NCBI GenBank assembly: GCA_947488625.1
Contig: CANKZR010000001.1
Span: 1,116,001 to 1,180,000 of the forward strand
From: an uncultured Sphingomonadaceae bacterium
Lineage (GTDB): Bacteria; Pseudomonadota; Alphaproteobacteria; Sphingomonadales; Sphingomonadaceae
DNA: 64,000 nucleotides
Direction: 5' to 3'
The position numbers and the translations under genes were made by a program. Shown in pieces: positions 54,588 through 64,000 of this stretch. Position 1 is the stretch's first letter; every line of letters begins with the position of its first letter. Below the pieces are notes generated by a model, which saw only the letters and a list, made by a program, of their open reading frames with translations, searched no databases and was not told the DNA's origin.

Positions 54588-55223
54588 GTGGGGTTTGGCA
54601 AATGGTATGACGAAACCATCCTTCCCAAGGTGATTTCCCTGGGCTGCGGTTCTGAAGACGTCGACCGGTTGCGGGCCGCAGTCGTGCCCCTGGCAGAGGG
54701 CGCGGTGTTCGAACTTGGTTGTGGGGGCGGGTTCAACCTGCGGCACTATCGCACCGAACTGGTCCGCAGCTTTTCCGGCATCGACCCTAACACCAATTTG
54801 CTGGAATCGGCCCGAACATCGGCGCGGAACAAGGGCTGGAACGCCGATATCCGTAAAGGGGTGGGCGAGGACATTCCCTTCGGCGATGGCGCGTTCGACA
54901 CGGTTGTTTGTACCTACACGCTATGCAGTGTGGATGAGCCTGCCAGGGTGCTGTCCGAGATGCGGCGAGTGCTGAAGCCGGGCGGACGGCTGCTGTTCCT
55001 CGAACACGGCAAGGCGCCCGATCCCGGTCCCGCGAAATGGCAACGCCGGATCGAACCTGTCTGGAAGCACCTTGCGGGCAATTGCCATCTCACCCGCGAG
55101 ATCGGCGGAGCAATCCGCCGGGGTGGTTTCGAGGTGGACCCCATCGGCCAGGCCTACTTCGACAAGGCGCCGAAATGGGCTGGCTGGATGGAATGGGGCA
55201 TGGCGCGCCGCGCCGGGGTCTAG
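54588..55223 (+). CDS. Class I SAM-dependent methyltransferase (UbiE-like type 11)
   Basis: The 211-residue protein has motif I FELGCGGGFNLRHY, motif II FDTVVCTYTLCSV and LSEMRRVLKPGGRLLFLEHG. The pattern fits small-molecule methyltransferases; substrate unknown. The start is GTG with AGGAGG. The stop overlaps the stop of the convergent NTP transferase gene. Confidence 0.88.
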   Translation: MGFGKWYDETILPKVISLGCGSEDVDRLRAAVVPLAEGAVFELGCGGGFNLRHYRTELVRSFSGIDPNTNLLESARTSARNKGWNADIRKGVGEDIPFGDGAFDTVVCTYTLCSVDEPARVLSEMRRVLKPGGRLLFLEHGKAPDPGPAKWQRRIEPVWKHLAGNCHLTREIGGAIRRGGFEVDPIGQAYFDKAPKWAGWMEWGMARRAGV

Positions 55224-56047
55224 TTCCAGGCTTCGATCTCGGGCTTGGGAATGTCCATGCCCAGCCGCTGACCCAGCACCCATTCGCAAATGGCATAGGT
55301 CCGCTCGTTATCGACATCGATGGCAAGCGCGCCATCTTCAAACACCACCGGCACCAGCCTGGCGCCAAACCGCTTTCCGGCGCGGGCAAGCCCCCTGGGC
55401 ATGGTGATCAGACCGAACCGCATCATCAGGATGTTGAAGAGCCCGAACGCGCGGACCATGCGGCCCTTGTTGGCCTGGAACTGCCCCCCCTCGCGGAAAA
55501 TTTCGGCGGCTTGCAGTCCCTTGCGATTGGCTAGGCCGTACAGGTTGCAGTTGGCATAGCCTGCGTCCTTGAAGTCGTAGAACCCGCGCTGGCCACGCTC
55601 GTGAACGGCGTGAACACGCTCGCGCGTGGTGACGCCGATAACGCCATCGGCGCTGCGCATGGCATTGCGCACCTGCTCGAACCCGTCATGCGTCAGCAAC
55701 ACGTTATCGGCAGTGGTGACGATGAAAGGGCCTTCCTCGCCCTTGGTAGCGGCCAGGACGCTTTCGACGATGTTGGGATTGCTGTCGACGATCGTGATGG
55801 GCGTTCCGCGTGGACGAAAAGTCTCCAGCACTTCATCGACTTCGCCTTGCCCATCGGGCTCCAGCACCACGCGTATCTCGCGAATGTCAGGAAGCGTGGT
55901 GAGTGCCTCCATGACATGCGAGACCAGAGGCTTGCCGCAGATCGGTGCCAGACACTTGTGACTCACGCCAGCGCGCTGGGCGAGGGGGTTCACCACGCCA
56001 GTGCGCTGGGCCGCCAGCACGATGACCGTGACCGGGAGCTTTTCCAT
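55220..56047 (-). CDS. NTP transferase domain protein (MobA/GlmU-like)
   Basis: The 275-residue protein has a nucleotidyltransferase N-terminus, TVIVLAAQRTGVVNPLAQ, with HKCLAPICGKPLVSHVMEAL and FIVTTADNVLLT as the metal-binding aspartate. The usual GxGTRM loop is altered to AAQRTG. It probably activates a sugar or alcohol phosphate (inference). It lies 24 bases after rne with SD CAGGAG and is probably cotranscribed. Confidence 0.8.
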   Translation of the reverse strand: MEKLPVTVIVLAAQRTGVVNPLAQRAGVSHKCLAPICGKPLVSHVMEALTTLPDIREIRVVLEPDGQGEVDEVLETFRPRGTPITIVDSNPNIVESVLAATKGEEGPFIVTTADNVLLTHDGFEQVRNAMRSADGVIGVTTRERVHAVHERGQRGFYDFKDAGYANCNLYGLANRKGLQAAEIFREGGQFQANKGRMVRAFGLFNILMMRFGLITMPRGLARAGKRFGARLVPVVFEDGALAIDVDNERTYAICEWVLGQRLGMDIPKPEIEAWN

Positions 56048-56071
56048 AAGGGGTCTCCTGACGTCCTGCGC

Positions 56072-58897
56072 CTAGTTGCCGAAGGTGCGCTGCCACCAGC
56101 CGCGGCGCGGCGAACCATCCTCGTTCACGCCGTCATCGCTGCCCGTCTGATCGTTGCCGGATTGATTGCCACCTTGCGGCTTTTCGACAGCGTCGGCCTT
56201 GTCGGCCTTGTCTGCCGCCCGCGCTCCCTTGTCGGTCAGGGTTTCGGAGATCGCCGGCTTGTCATGGTTATCCACCTTTGGCTGGGCCTCGACTTTTGCT
56301 GCGCTCTCATCATCCGGCTTTGCTGGTGCGTCCGCTTTCTTGCGGCGAGTACGCTTGGGCTTAGGCTTTTCTTCCGCCGAAGGTTCCTCGGCCGAAGTAT
56401 CAGCCGTTTCTGCAGCAGGTTCGGCCTTCTTGCGCCGCGTGCGCTTCGGCTTGGCTTCAGCTTCCGCATCGGGTGTGTCATCCGACTTCGCTTCGCCGTC
56501 ACTTTCGCCGTCAGCCTGCGCTTCGGAAGGCGTTTCCGCCTCAGCCTTCTTGCGACGGGTCCGCTTTGGCTTCGGCTTGGCCGCTTCTTCCGGCGCAGCT
56601 TCTTCGTTGGTGGCTTCTACCGGCGTATCGGCAGGACTATCGGAAGCGTTGCTCTCGTCATTATCGTTTGACGATGCATCACCGTCCTGACGTTTGCGAT
56701 TGCGTCCGCGTCCACCGCGACGACCGCGACGGCGGCGCGGCTTGTTCTCGCCATCGTTGTCGTCATCGTCCTCGGAAGCGTTTTCGTTCTCGTTGTCGTC
56801 ACCGTCGTCTTCGCTGTCTTCGGAGTTGTCTTGCGAACCATCGTCCTGCTGGCGACCCTTGTTGCGACCGCGACCGCCGCGACGACGTCGGCGTTTTCTG
56901 CCGCGTCCATCGTCATCATCGTTGTCGCTATCGCTATTGCTGTTGTCGCTCTCGTCGTCGGCGCCATCCTCGATATCGTCATCATCGTCGTCATCGATAA
57001 TGGGTTCGAACTTCGGCGCTTCGGACGGCTTGGGACCGGAAGAACCAACGCGCATCTTGGCGCCTTCGTCCTCGCCTTCCGGCTTCACTTCCACGGTAAC
57101 GCCGTAACGCTGTTCGATCTCGGCCAGATCGGCGCGCTTGGCGTTGAGAAGGTAGACCGCTGCTTCGGTGGAGGCATGCAGGGTAATGACCGTGCCCTTG
57201 CCCTTGGCGGCTTCATCCTCGATCAGGCGCAGCGCAGACAAGCCCGCCGAACTTGCCGTGCGGACAAGGCCCGTGCCATCGCAGTGCGGACATTCGCGCG
57301 TGGTGGCTTCCAGAACGCCGGTGCGCAGGCGCTGGCGGCTCATTTCCATCAGGCCGAAGCCGGAAATGCGGCCCACCTGGATGCGCGCCCGGTCGTTCTT
57401 CAGCGCATCCTTCATGCACCGTTCCACCTTCCGCACGTTTCCGGTGCGTTCCATGTCGATGAAGTCGATCACCACCAGGCCGGCCATGTCGCGCAGGCGC
57501 AGCTGGCGGGCGATTTCCTTCGCCGCTTCGAGGTTGGTGTGCAGGGCGGTCTGCTCGATCCCGTGCTCCTTGGTGGAGCGGCCCGAGTTGATGTCGATCG
57601 ACACCAGCGCCTCTGTCGGGTTGATGATGAGGTACCCGCCCGATTTCAGCTGCACCATCGGGTCGTACATGGCGGATAGCTGGTCTTCCGCGCCGTATCG
57701 CTGGAACAGCGGCACTGGATCGTTGTAATTCTTCACCCGCCGGGCGTGGCTGGGCATCAGCAGTTTCATGAAGGACTTGGCAGCCTTGTAGCCCGCTTCG
57801 CCTTCCACGATCACTTCCTCGATCTCGCGGTTGTAGATGTCGCGAATGGCGCGCTTGATCAGATCGGAATCCGAATGGATCTTGCTGGGCGCGGCAGAGC
57901 CGAGCGTACGTTCGCGTATCTCGTCCCACAGGCGGGCGAGATAGTCGAAGTCACGCTTGATCTCGGTCTTGGTACGTGAAAGGCCGGCCGTGCGGACGAT
58001 CAGGCCCATCGTGCGCGGCAGGCTGAGATCGCTTACGATGGACTTCAGACGCTTGCGATCCCCACCGTTGGAGATCTTGCGCGAAATGCCGCCGCCGTGG
58101 CTGGAATTGGGCATGAGCACGCAATAGCGGCCTGCCAGTGAGAGATAGGTGGTAAGAGCAGCACCCTTGTTGCCGCGCTCTTCCTTGGCGACCTGTACCA
58201 GCAACACCTGGCGGCGCTGGATTACATCCTGGATCTTGTAGCGGCGACGCAGAGCCTGGCGCTTTGCGCGTGCCTCGTCGATTTCCTTGGCGCGGCTGCT
58301 GCCGCCGCGGTTCTGCGGGCGACGCCCCTTCGGCGCGCGACCCCGACCACGGCCACGACGCTGGTTACGGCCACGTCCGCCCTGATCATCGTCTTCGCTG
58401 TCGTCCGAATCCTCGTCATCGTCGTCGTCGGAGGAATCGTCTTCGCCGTTCTCTACGTGACCATCCTCGATGGTGGAGACGTCATCCTTCTCGCTGGTGT
58501 CGATTTCCTCGAGACCGCCTTCGTCCTCGTCTTCCTCGTCGTCCTGATCGTCGGCGGGAATACCGTCTTCGTCATCTTCCTCGGCGCGAAGCTTTGCTTC
58601 TTCGTCCGCCGCGGCCTGTTCCTCGGCCAGCAAGGCCTCCCGGTCCTGCGCCGGGATCTGGTAGTAGTCAGGATGGATTTCGCTGAAAGCGAGGAAGCCG
58701 TGGCGATTGCCACCGAAATCCACGAACGCCGCCTGCAACGACGGTTCTACCCTGGTGACTTTTGCGAGGTATATGTTGCCCTTTATCTGCTTGTGTTCGG
58801 CAGATTCGAAATCGAATTCCTCAATTCGGTTTCCCTTGAGCACCGCCACCCGTGTTTCTTCCGGGTGGCGCGCATCGATAAGCATGCGCGTTGCCAT
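56072..58897 (-). CDS. rne: Ribonuclease E
   Basis: The endonuclease that starts mRNA decay and processes rRNA and tRNA. The 941-residue protein has an S1 domain split by an acidic/basic insertion of about 150 residues (runs of D/E then RGRGRGRAPKGRR). The catalytic core has EALVSIDINSGRSTKE, with metal aspartates in IDFIDMER, and the Zn-link CPHCDG. The C-terminal half is disordered, with Asp/Glu and Arg/Lys blocks and the repeat KPKRTRRKKA occurring three times with one variant spacing. This is a scaffold for degradosome or RNA contacts (inference). Confidence 0.95.
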   Translation of the reverse strand: MATRMLIDARHPEETRVAVLKGNRIEEFDFESAEHKQIKGNIYLAKVTRVEPSLQAAFVDFGGNRHGFLAFSEIHPDYYQIPAQDREALLAEEQAAADEEAKLRAEEDDEDGIPADDQDDEEDEDEGGLEEIDTSEKDDVSTIEDGHVENGEDDSSDDDDDEDSDDSEDDDQGGRGRNQRRGRGRGRAPKGRRPQNRGGSSRAKEIDEARAKRQALRRRYKIQDVIQRRQVLLVQVAKEERGNKGAALTTYLSLAGRYCVLMPNSSHGGGISRKISNGGDRKRLKSIVSDLSLPRTMGLIVRTAGLSRTKTEIKRDFDYLARLWDEIRERTLGSAAPSKIHSDSDLIKRAIRDIYNREIEEVIVEGEAGYKAAKSFMKLLMPSHARRVKNYNDPVPLFQRYGAEDQLSAMYDPMVQLKSGGYLIINPTEALVSIDINSGRSTKEHGIEQTALHTNLEAAKEIARQLRLRDMAGLVVIDFIDMERTGNVRKVERCMKDALKNDRARIQVGRISGFGLMEMSRQRLRTGVLEATTRECPHCDGTGLVRTASSAGLSALRLIEDEAAKGKGTVITLHASTEAAVYLLNAKRADLAEIEQRYGVTVEVKPEGEDEGAKMRVGSSGPKPSEAPKFEPIIDDDDDDDIEDGADDESDNSNSDSDNDDDDGRGRKRRRRRGGRGRNKGRQQDDGSQDNSEDSEDDGDDNENENASEDDDDNDGENKPRRRRGRRGGRGRNRKRQDGDASSNDNDESNASDSPADTPVEATNEEAAPEEAAKPKPKRTRRKKAEAETPSEAQADGESDGEAKSDDTPDAEAEAKPKRTRRKKAEPAAETADTSAEEPSAEEKPKPKRTRRKKADAPAKPDDESAAKVEAQPKVDNHDKPAISETLTDKGARAADKADKADAVEKPQGGNQSGNDQTGSDDGVNEDGSPRRGWWQRTFGN

Positions 58898-59374
58898 GTA
58901 TTATTCTCCGGGCAATCGTCCCTGCGCCTGCCGAACGGCATGTAGCCGGACCGGGGGGAGGGGTTTGCCGATATGTGTGAATCCCGCCAGAATTGCGGGG
59001 AAAGGAAATCATCACCCTGTCAGCCCGGCGAATTGCCGAGTGGCTAACAAGAGTGCGAAACGTGTCTGTCGCGGTGAAAAGGCGCAGGGTTTGCATCTGC
59101 GCTTGAAGCCCTGCAGCCTTGATGCGACCTGTCGGTAGCATGTCGGCTTGCTGGCTTTTACTTTGCATCGCGGCATCAACCTGTAAGCATTGCCGGCAGG
59201 AGTTAATAAACCTGTCCGGGACTGCCGGTTCGCAATATTGCACCGGCTGCTGTTTTGCTAGCATCCGGGGAAAGCCACGGCAACCTTGTTGCGCATTCAC
59301 GCAAAATTCCCTTGAGGTTCCCCATCGTTACTGCGCCCTTTCAGGCGCGGCAGAAAGGGCATAACTCTTTTCGG
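58898..59374. other. Long divergent spacer: likely structured rne 5' leader
   Basis: The only gap above 300 bases. No gene is supported. Inverted repeats are seen: CCCGC/GCGGG (58983-58999), CGGC/GCCG (59026-59038), GCAGGG/CCCTGC (59084-59114) and CCGGCAG/CTGCCGG (59193-59228). Such structure would suit a long rne leader used for autoregulation, as known for E. coli rne; that is an inference here. Promoters for rne and the amidase must both lie here. Confidence 0.45.
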
Positions 59375-60247
59375 ATGTCGTATCGCCTTCAGATTGGCCT
59401 CTTGTTCGCTTTGCCGGTTCTGCTGGTCGGCGCGCTCTATGCCATAGGCGCATCGATACCCGTGCCCGTGCTGGGCCGCGATTACGTCGTCCGCATTGCG
59501 CTGCCGGACGGCGCGGCCACCATCGGGCTGCCGGAAATTGCCGGCCCATCCGACCCTTCTCGCCCATTGGTCCTCATCGATGCGGGGCATGGTGGTCCCG
59601 ATCTTGGTGCAGTGACCGACGACTATCGCGAGAAATCCATCGTGCTCGGGCTGGCGCTGGCATTGCGCGATCGGCTGCTGGAAGAAGGCGGTATCCGTGT
59701 CGCCATGACGCGCGAGAATGACAGCTTTATCGTGCTGGAGGAGCGCGCCGAAATAGCCCGCGCCATGGGTGCAGACCTGTTCCTTTCTATCCACGCCGAT
59801 TCTGCCGGTGAGCAGGAAGGTGTGGCAGGAGCGAGCATTTATACTCTGTCGGAAACCGCCTCCTCCGAAGCTGCAGCCCGCTTCGCAGAGCGGGAGAACG
59901 ATGCTGATATCGTCAACGGTGTCGACCTGTCCGGCCAGGACAGGGCCGTGAACGCCATCCTCGTGGAACTCTCGCAGCGCCGCACGTCCGAACAGTCCGA
60001 CCAATTCGCTCGCCTGATCGAGCGCGAGGGGCAGGGGACACTGCAATTCCATCCGCAAGCGCGCCGGTCTGCGGCGCTGGCCGTATTGCGGGCGCCGGAT
60101 GTACCGGGAGTCTTGTTCGAATCAGGGTTCGTCACCAATCCCGAAGAGGCGGAGCGGCTCGCATCGGACGAAGGCCGCGAACGTTTCGCCGATGTGATGG
60201 CGCGGGCCATCCGCATCTATTTCGCCCGCCAGTCGATAGAAAGCTGA
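59375..60247 (+). CDS. N-acetylmuramoyl-L-alanine amidase
   Basis: The 290-residue zinc amidase (Amidase_3) has an N-terminal membrane helix or signal (LQIGLLFALPVLLVGALYAIG). The catalytic domain has VLIDAGHGGPDLGAV, the metal glutamate in YREKSIVL, DLFLSIHADS and PGVLFESGFVTNPEE. It cleaves the stem peptide from peptidoglycan, often at division. The start at 59375 precedes the membrane segment directly. It is followed by PBP1A on the same strand. Confidence 0.93.
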   Translation: MSYRLQIGLLFALPVLLVGALYAIGASIPVPVLGRDYVVRIALPDGAATIGLPEIAGPSDPSRPLVLIDAGHGGPDLGAVTDDYREKSIVLGLALALRDRLLEEGGIRVAMTRENDSFIVLEERAEIARAMGADLFLSIHADSAGEQEGVAGASIYTLSETASSEAAARFAERENDADIVNGVDLSGQDRAVNAILVELSQRRTSEQSDQFARLIEREGQGTLQFHPQARRSAALAVLRAPDVPGVLFESGFVTNPEEAERLASDEGRERFADVMARAIRIYFARQSIES

Positions 60248-60302
60248 TGGCTATTCATTCTGGCGCCATCATCGCATGGCATGTAAGGCGCTTGGCAGCC
60301 CT

Positions 60303-62825
60303 ATGACGAACGATTCCACATCTGCAACCGGCGGCGCATTCCAGCGTTTGCGTGAAACCACTTTCCGCATCGGCGCGCCGCTGCGTCATGCCTGGCGGGA
60401 AAAGCGCGCGGTGCGGTACGCGGGTTACCTGCTGCTGGCCGCCCTGCTGGTGTCGGTGGGCGGGTGGTTCTGGCTGTCGCGCGATCTGCCCAACGCCGAA
60501 ACCCTGCTGGATTACGAGCCGAACCTGCCATCGGTGGTGCGCGGTATCGACGGTGAAATCGTCCACCGGTATGAGCGCGAGCGACGCGTTGAGTTGCAAT
60601 ATCGTGATCTGCCGCCGCAGTTGATGAACGCCTATATCTCCGCCGAGGACGAGACGTTCTGGAGCCATGGCGGTATCGATGCGGGCGGCTTTCTGGGCGC
60701 GGTGATCGACTACGTGTCCAAGATCGGCTCTGGCGAGCGTGCCGTGGGCGGCTCCACCATCACCCAGCAGGTGGCCAAGAACATACTTGTCGGCAACGAA
60801 TATTCGGTGACTCGCAAACTGCGCGAGATGATCCTCGCAACGCGCATCGAGGGCGTACTGTCAAAGCAGCAGATCATCACGCTTTACCTCAATGAAATTC
60901 CGCTGGGCCGCCGCAGCTATGGCGTACAGGCCGCCGCGCGTGCCTATTTCGACAAGGATGTGGACGACCTGGAACTGCAGGAAATGGCCTATCTGGCGAT
61001 TCTGCCTCGCGCACCCGAGGTCTACAGCCGCGAAGCCAATTACGACACTGCTCGCGCACGCCGCAACTGGGTGCTGGCGCAGATGGAAGACAACGGCTTT
61101 ATCTCGCAAGCCGAATTGGCCGCAGCGCAGGCCAGCCCGCTGGGCATCGTACAGGGCCAGCGTACGGAGCGTTCCGCCGATGCCGGGTATTTCCTGGAGG
61201 AAGTGCGCCGCGAACTGATCGATCGTTTCGGAGAGGAAGCCGAGGACGGCCGCAACAGCGTTTACGCCGGCGGCCTATGGGTTCGCACTTCGCTCGATAC
61301 CGAGATGCAGGATGCCGCGCGCAATTCCTTACGTGACGCCATGCTTCGCTATCACGGGAACAGGGGCTGGGCAGGGCCTATTGCCACGATCAACCCGGAA
61401 AATGGCGATCTGACTTCGCAATTGCGCAGTTCCTACCTCTCGATCAATTACGATGACTGGCGCGTGGGTGTTATCACGGCGCGCAGCGGCGGCTCTGCCA
61501 CGATTGGTTTCGCCGATGGAGAGCAGGCGCCGCTTACCAACCCTGCAAGCGAGCTGGGCGTGGGAGACGTTGTGGTCGCCTCCCCCAGTGGCGGCAGTTG
61601 GCGACTTGAGACCGTGCCGGGCGTTTCGGGCGGCTTTCTTGCCATCGCGCCCGATACTGGCCGGGTCCTGGCCATGCAGGGTGGCTTCGACTCCCGCCTC
61701 GGCAGTTTCAACCGTGCCACGCAGGCCAATCGTCAGCCGGGCTCCACCATCAAGCCTTTCGTCTATGCAACCGGCCTCGACAACGGCATGACGCCTGCAA
61801 CCTTGGTGCCGGACAGGCAGTATTGCTACTACCAGGGCTCCAACCTGGGCGAGAAATGCTTCACCAACTTCGGCGGCAGCCGGGGCGGCGGGGAATACCC
61901 CATGCGCTATGGCCTGGAGCAATCGAAAAACCTCATGACCGTACACATCGCGATGGATTCGGGCATGGAAAACGTGATCGACATGTTCGAAAGCGCAGGC
62001 ATCGCGGACGAAGGCGCCTATGAACCGTATCCCGCCTTTGCCCTTGGCGCGGGCGATACCACGGTAGAGAAGATGGCAGCAGCATATGCGATGCTGGTGA
62101 ACCATGGGCGGCTGAACGATCCGACGGTCATCGATTACGTGCAGGATCGCGATGGCGAGGTGATCTACCGCGCCGACAATCGCGAATGCACGGGTTGCAA
62201 CATGACTGAATGGGATGGCGGCCCCATGCCACGGTTTGGTCGCAGCGGCAGGCAAGTGATGGATGCGCGCACGGCCTTCCAGACGGTCAACATGCTGACA
62301 GGCGTAGTGCAGCGTGGCACGGCCACCCGTCTGCGCGACCTTGAAATTCCGCTGTTCGGCAAGACCGGCACCAGTTCCGGTCCGACGAATGCTTGGTTCG
62401 TGGGCGGATCTCCGGATATCGTCGGCGCGACCTATCTCGGCTTCGATCAGCCGCGCAACATGGGTGGATGGATCCAGGGCGGCAACACGGCAGCCCCCAT
62501 CTTCAAGCAATTCGTGCAGGAAACGCGCGATCACTGGTCTGGCAGGCCGTTCCTGGCGCCCACCGGCGTACGCATGGTTCGCGTGGATCGTCGCACGGGG
62601 CGCCGTGTGTTCGACGGATGGCCTTCCGACGAGCCGACCTCTGCCGTGATCTGGGAAGCATTCAAGCCCGACACCGAACCGCGCCGCAGCCAGCGGCAGG
62701 ACGAGATAAGCGCCATGCGCGAACTGATCCTCGCGCAATTGCGTCGCCAGCAGCAGGGCAGCAATGTGCGACGCCGCTCGCAGGAGCGTGAAGACTTTGT
62801 CGAGGAGCAGGGCGGCATCTACTGA
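60303..62825 (+). CDS. mrcA: Penicillin-binding protein 1A (bifunctional)
   Basis: The 840-residue class A PBP has a membrane helix near residues 38-58 and a glycosyltransferase domain (AEDETFWSHGGID, GGSTITQQVAKNIL, RKLREMILA). The transpeptidase domain has the catalytic serine in PGSTIKPFVYA, then EQSKNLMT and KTGTSSGPTNAWF. It polymerises and crosslinks peptidoglycan. The start MTNDSTSATGG is preferred; an upstream ATG at 60276 is also in frame. Confidence 0.95.
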   Translation: MTNDSTSATGGAFQRLRETTFRIGAPLRHAWREKRAVRYAGYLLLAALLVSVGGWFWLSRDLPNAETLLDYEPNLPSVVRGIDGEIVHRYERERRVELQYRDLPPQLMNAYISAEDETFWSHGGIDAGGFLGAVIDYVSKIGSGERAVGGSTITQQVAKNILVGNEYSVTRKLREMILATRIEGVLSKQQIITLYLNEIPLGRRSYGVQAAARAYFDKDVDDLELQEMAYLAILPRAPEVYSREANYDTARARRNWVLAQMEDNGFISQAELAAAQASPLGIVQGQRTERSADAGYFLEEVRRELIDRFGEEAEDGRNSVYAGGLWVRTSLDTEMQDAARNSLRDAMLRYHGNRGWAGPIATINPENGDLTSQLRSSYLSINYDDWRVGVITARSGGSATIGFADGEQAPLTNPASELGVGDVVVASPSGGSWRLETVPGVSGGFLAIAPDTGRVLAMQGGFDSRLGSFNRATQANRQPGSTIKPFVYATGLDNGMTPATLVPDRQYCYYQGSNLGEKCFTNFGGSRGGGEYPMRYGLEQSKNLMTVHIAMDSGMENVIDMFESAGIADEGAYEPYPAFALGAGDTTVEKMAAAYAMLVNHGRLNDPTVIDYVQDRDGEVIYRADNRECTGCNMTEWDGGPMPRFGRSGRQVMDARTAFQTVNMLTGVVQRGTATRLRDLEIPLFGKTGTSSGPTNAWFVGGSPDIVGATYLGFDQPRNMGGWIQGGNTAAPIFKQFVQETRDHWSGRPFLAPTGVRMVRVDRRTGRRVFDGWPSDEPTSAVIWEAFKPDTEPRRSQRQDEISAMRELILAQLRRQQQGSNVRRRSQEREDFVEEQGGIY

Positions 62826-62890
62826 TCCGCCCACTTCCAACGGCTTGCGCCCCCTGCTAGGCGCGCCTTTCACATTTGGAGAACAAGCCT

Positions 62891-64000
62891 ATGCGTGCCG
62901 AAGGGCAGGCCCATATCGACCGGATCGAAGCCGCACTGGCGCTGGTGCGCAGATCGCTGGACTGGGAACACGCGCTGCGTCGCCTCGATGAGCTGGAAGC
63001 GCGTGTGCAGGACCCGGACCTGTGGAACGATCCCAAGAAGGCGCAGGCCATCAGCCGCGAGCACAAGCTGCTGAAAGATGCCATCGGTACGGTCAACGAA
63101 ATCAGTTCGGAAATGTCCGATGCGACGGAATTCGTCGAGATGGGCGAGGCCGAAGGCGACGACGACGTTGTGGCCGAAGGGCTCGCCAGCCTAGCTTCCC
63201 TTGCCAAGCGTGCCGATCGCGACAAGGTGAATGCACTGCTATCGGGCGAGGCGGATGGCTACGACACCTATCTGCAGATCAATGCAGGCGCAGGCGGAAC
63301 GGAAAGCCAGGACTGGGCCGAAATGCTCATGCGCATGTATGTGCGCTGGGCAGAGCGGCGCGGGTTCAAGGTGGAAACGGTGGAATATGCAGCCGGTGAA
63401 CAGGCGGGCATCAAGTCCGCTACGCTTCAGATCAAGGGCGAGAACGCCTACGGCTATGCCAAGACCGAAAGCGGCGTTCATCGCCTCGTCCGCATCAGCC
63501 CCTACGATAGCTCCGCCCGTCGCCACACCAGCTTTTCCAGCGTTTGGGTCTATCCGGTTATCGACGACGATATCGATATCGAGATCAACGAGGGTGACCT
63601 GAAGATCGACACCTACCGCGCATCGGGCGCGGGCGGCCAGCATGTGAACACCACCGACTCTGCCGTACGCATCACGCACAAGCCGACAGGCATCGTGGTT
63701 GCCAGCCAGAACGACCGCAGCCAGCACAAGAACCGCGCGACCGCCATGAACATGCTGAAAGCGCGTATGTACGAGCGTGAGATGGCCGAGCGCGAGGCAG
63801 CGGCGGCGGGCGAGTATCAGGAAAAGACGGAGATCGGGTGGGGCCACCAGATACGTTCCTACGTCCTGCAGCCGTACCAGATGGTGAAAGACCTTCGCAC
63901 GGGCACGACATCCACCGCGCCGGGCGACGTGCTGGATGGCGAGATAGACGATTTCATCGCTGCCGCGCTGGCGCAGCGCGTGACGGGTGAAACCGTCGAC
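62891..64000 (+). CDS. prfB: Peptide chain release factor 2 (truncated by window end)
   Basis: RF2 recognises UGA and UAA stop codons. The reading frame runs without interruption from ATG at 62891 to the window end (370 codons), missing only a few residues. It has the catalytic GGQ in [19 protein letters not shown] and ends GETVD at the edge. The programmed +1 frameshift of E. coli prfB is absent. The recognition tripeptide reads SPY ([15 protein letters not shown]) in place of SPF, as I recall for other alphaproteobacteria. Confidence 0.95.
   Translation, partial: MRAEGQAHIDRIEAALALVRRSLDWEHALRRLDELEARVQDPDLWNDPKKAQAISREHKLLKDAIGTVNEISSEMSDATEFVEMGEAEGDDDVVAEGLASLASLAKRADRDKVNALLSGEADGYDTYLQINAGAGGTESQDWAEMLMRMYVRWAERRGFKVETVEYAAGEQAGIKSATLQIKGENAYGYAKTESGVHRLVRISPYDSSARRHTSFSSVWVYPVIDDDIDIEINEGDLKIDTYRASGAGGQHVNTTDSAVRITHKPTGIVVASQNDRSQHKNRATAMNMLKARMYEREMAEREAAAAGEYQEKTEIGWGHQIRSYVLQPYQMVKDLRTGTTSTAPGDVLDGEIDDFIAAALAQRVTGETVD

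Noticed and set aside
56250-56720. Tandem repeats that might suggest a repeat array
   Set aside because: They encode the repeated KPKRTRRKKA motif of RNase E and follow the reading frame, so they are protein repeats, not a DNA array.
62891-63000. Programmed frameshift in prfB
   Set aside because: Reading the codons through the N-terminal region shows one continuous frame with no in-frame stop.

Overview
The window is a GC-rich chromosomal segment from an alphaproteobacterium, most likely Sphingomonadales and probably the Erythrobacteraceae (Erythrobacter/Altererythrobacter-type). This rests on the exosortase A (XrtA) exopolysaccharide locus typical of that order, the lolCD-dnaE arrangement, the acidic insertion in the RNase E S1 region, the RF2 with SPY in its recognition loop, and the gene content overall. 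No mobile element, rRNA, CRISPR array or phage gene was seen. Genes are tightly packed with many 1-11 bp start/stop overlaps, and GTG or TTG starts are common.

Layout. 1-6.3 kb: tRNA-Asn, NAD kinase, a lone EAL domain protein, mfd, sdhE and a small secreted protein. 6.5-12.6 kb: recG, a secreted DUF885 peptidase-like protein, lolC/E and lolD. 12.6-17.7 kb: two small unknown genes, dnaE and a membrane-tethered LuxR-HTH/DUF4019 protein whose start overlaps the dnaE stop. 17.8-23.5 kb: an OmpA-family protein with a 25-proline linker, a radical SAM protein with a LexA-type box at its start, a VOC protein, and an overlapping UDG-like/lytic transglycosylase/moaB operon. 23.6-31.7 kb: ETF-ubiquinone oxidoreductase, ispE, an N-formylglutamate amidohydrolase-like gene, ilvD, a small lipoprotein, nnr and an RNA uracil methyltransferase.

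31.7-50.1 kb is the accessory highlight: a 16-gene XrtA/PEP-CTERM exopolysaccharide locus in two divergent arms. The minus arm holds a GNAT protein, an acyl carrier protein and two hydrolases. The plus arm holds an acyl-CoA ligase, a PLP decarboxylase, a Wza-like export lipoprotein, a Wzz-like chain-length protein, a tyrosine autokinase, an outer-membrane protein, an ATPase, a polysaccharide deacetylase, a FemAB protein, a glycosyltransferase, XrtA with an EpsI-like tail, and an asparagine-synthase-like amidotransferase. The locus type is known. What is notable is what is absent from the window: a priming transferase, a flippase or polymerase, PrsK/PrsR regulators, and any PEP-CTERM substrate.

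50.1-64 kb: zapE, a PaaI-type thioesterase and sdhB in one operon; an SDR; an ATP-grasp enzyme; a methyltransferase; an NTP transferase; rne with a long structured leader; a cell wall amidase; penicillin-binding protein 1A; and prfB running off the end. The most unusual non-coding signals are a near-identical 26-bp direct-repeat motif upstream of both lolC and sdhB, the LexA-like box, and the sdhE start codon placed right after a terminator hairpin.
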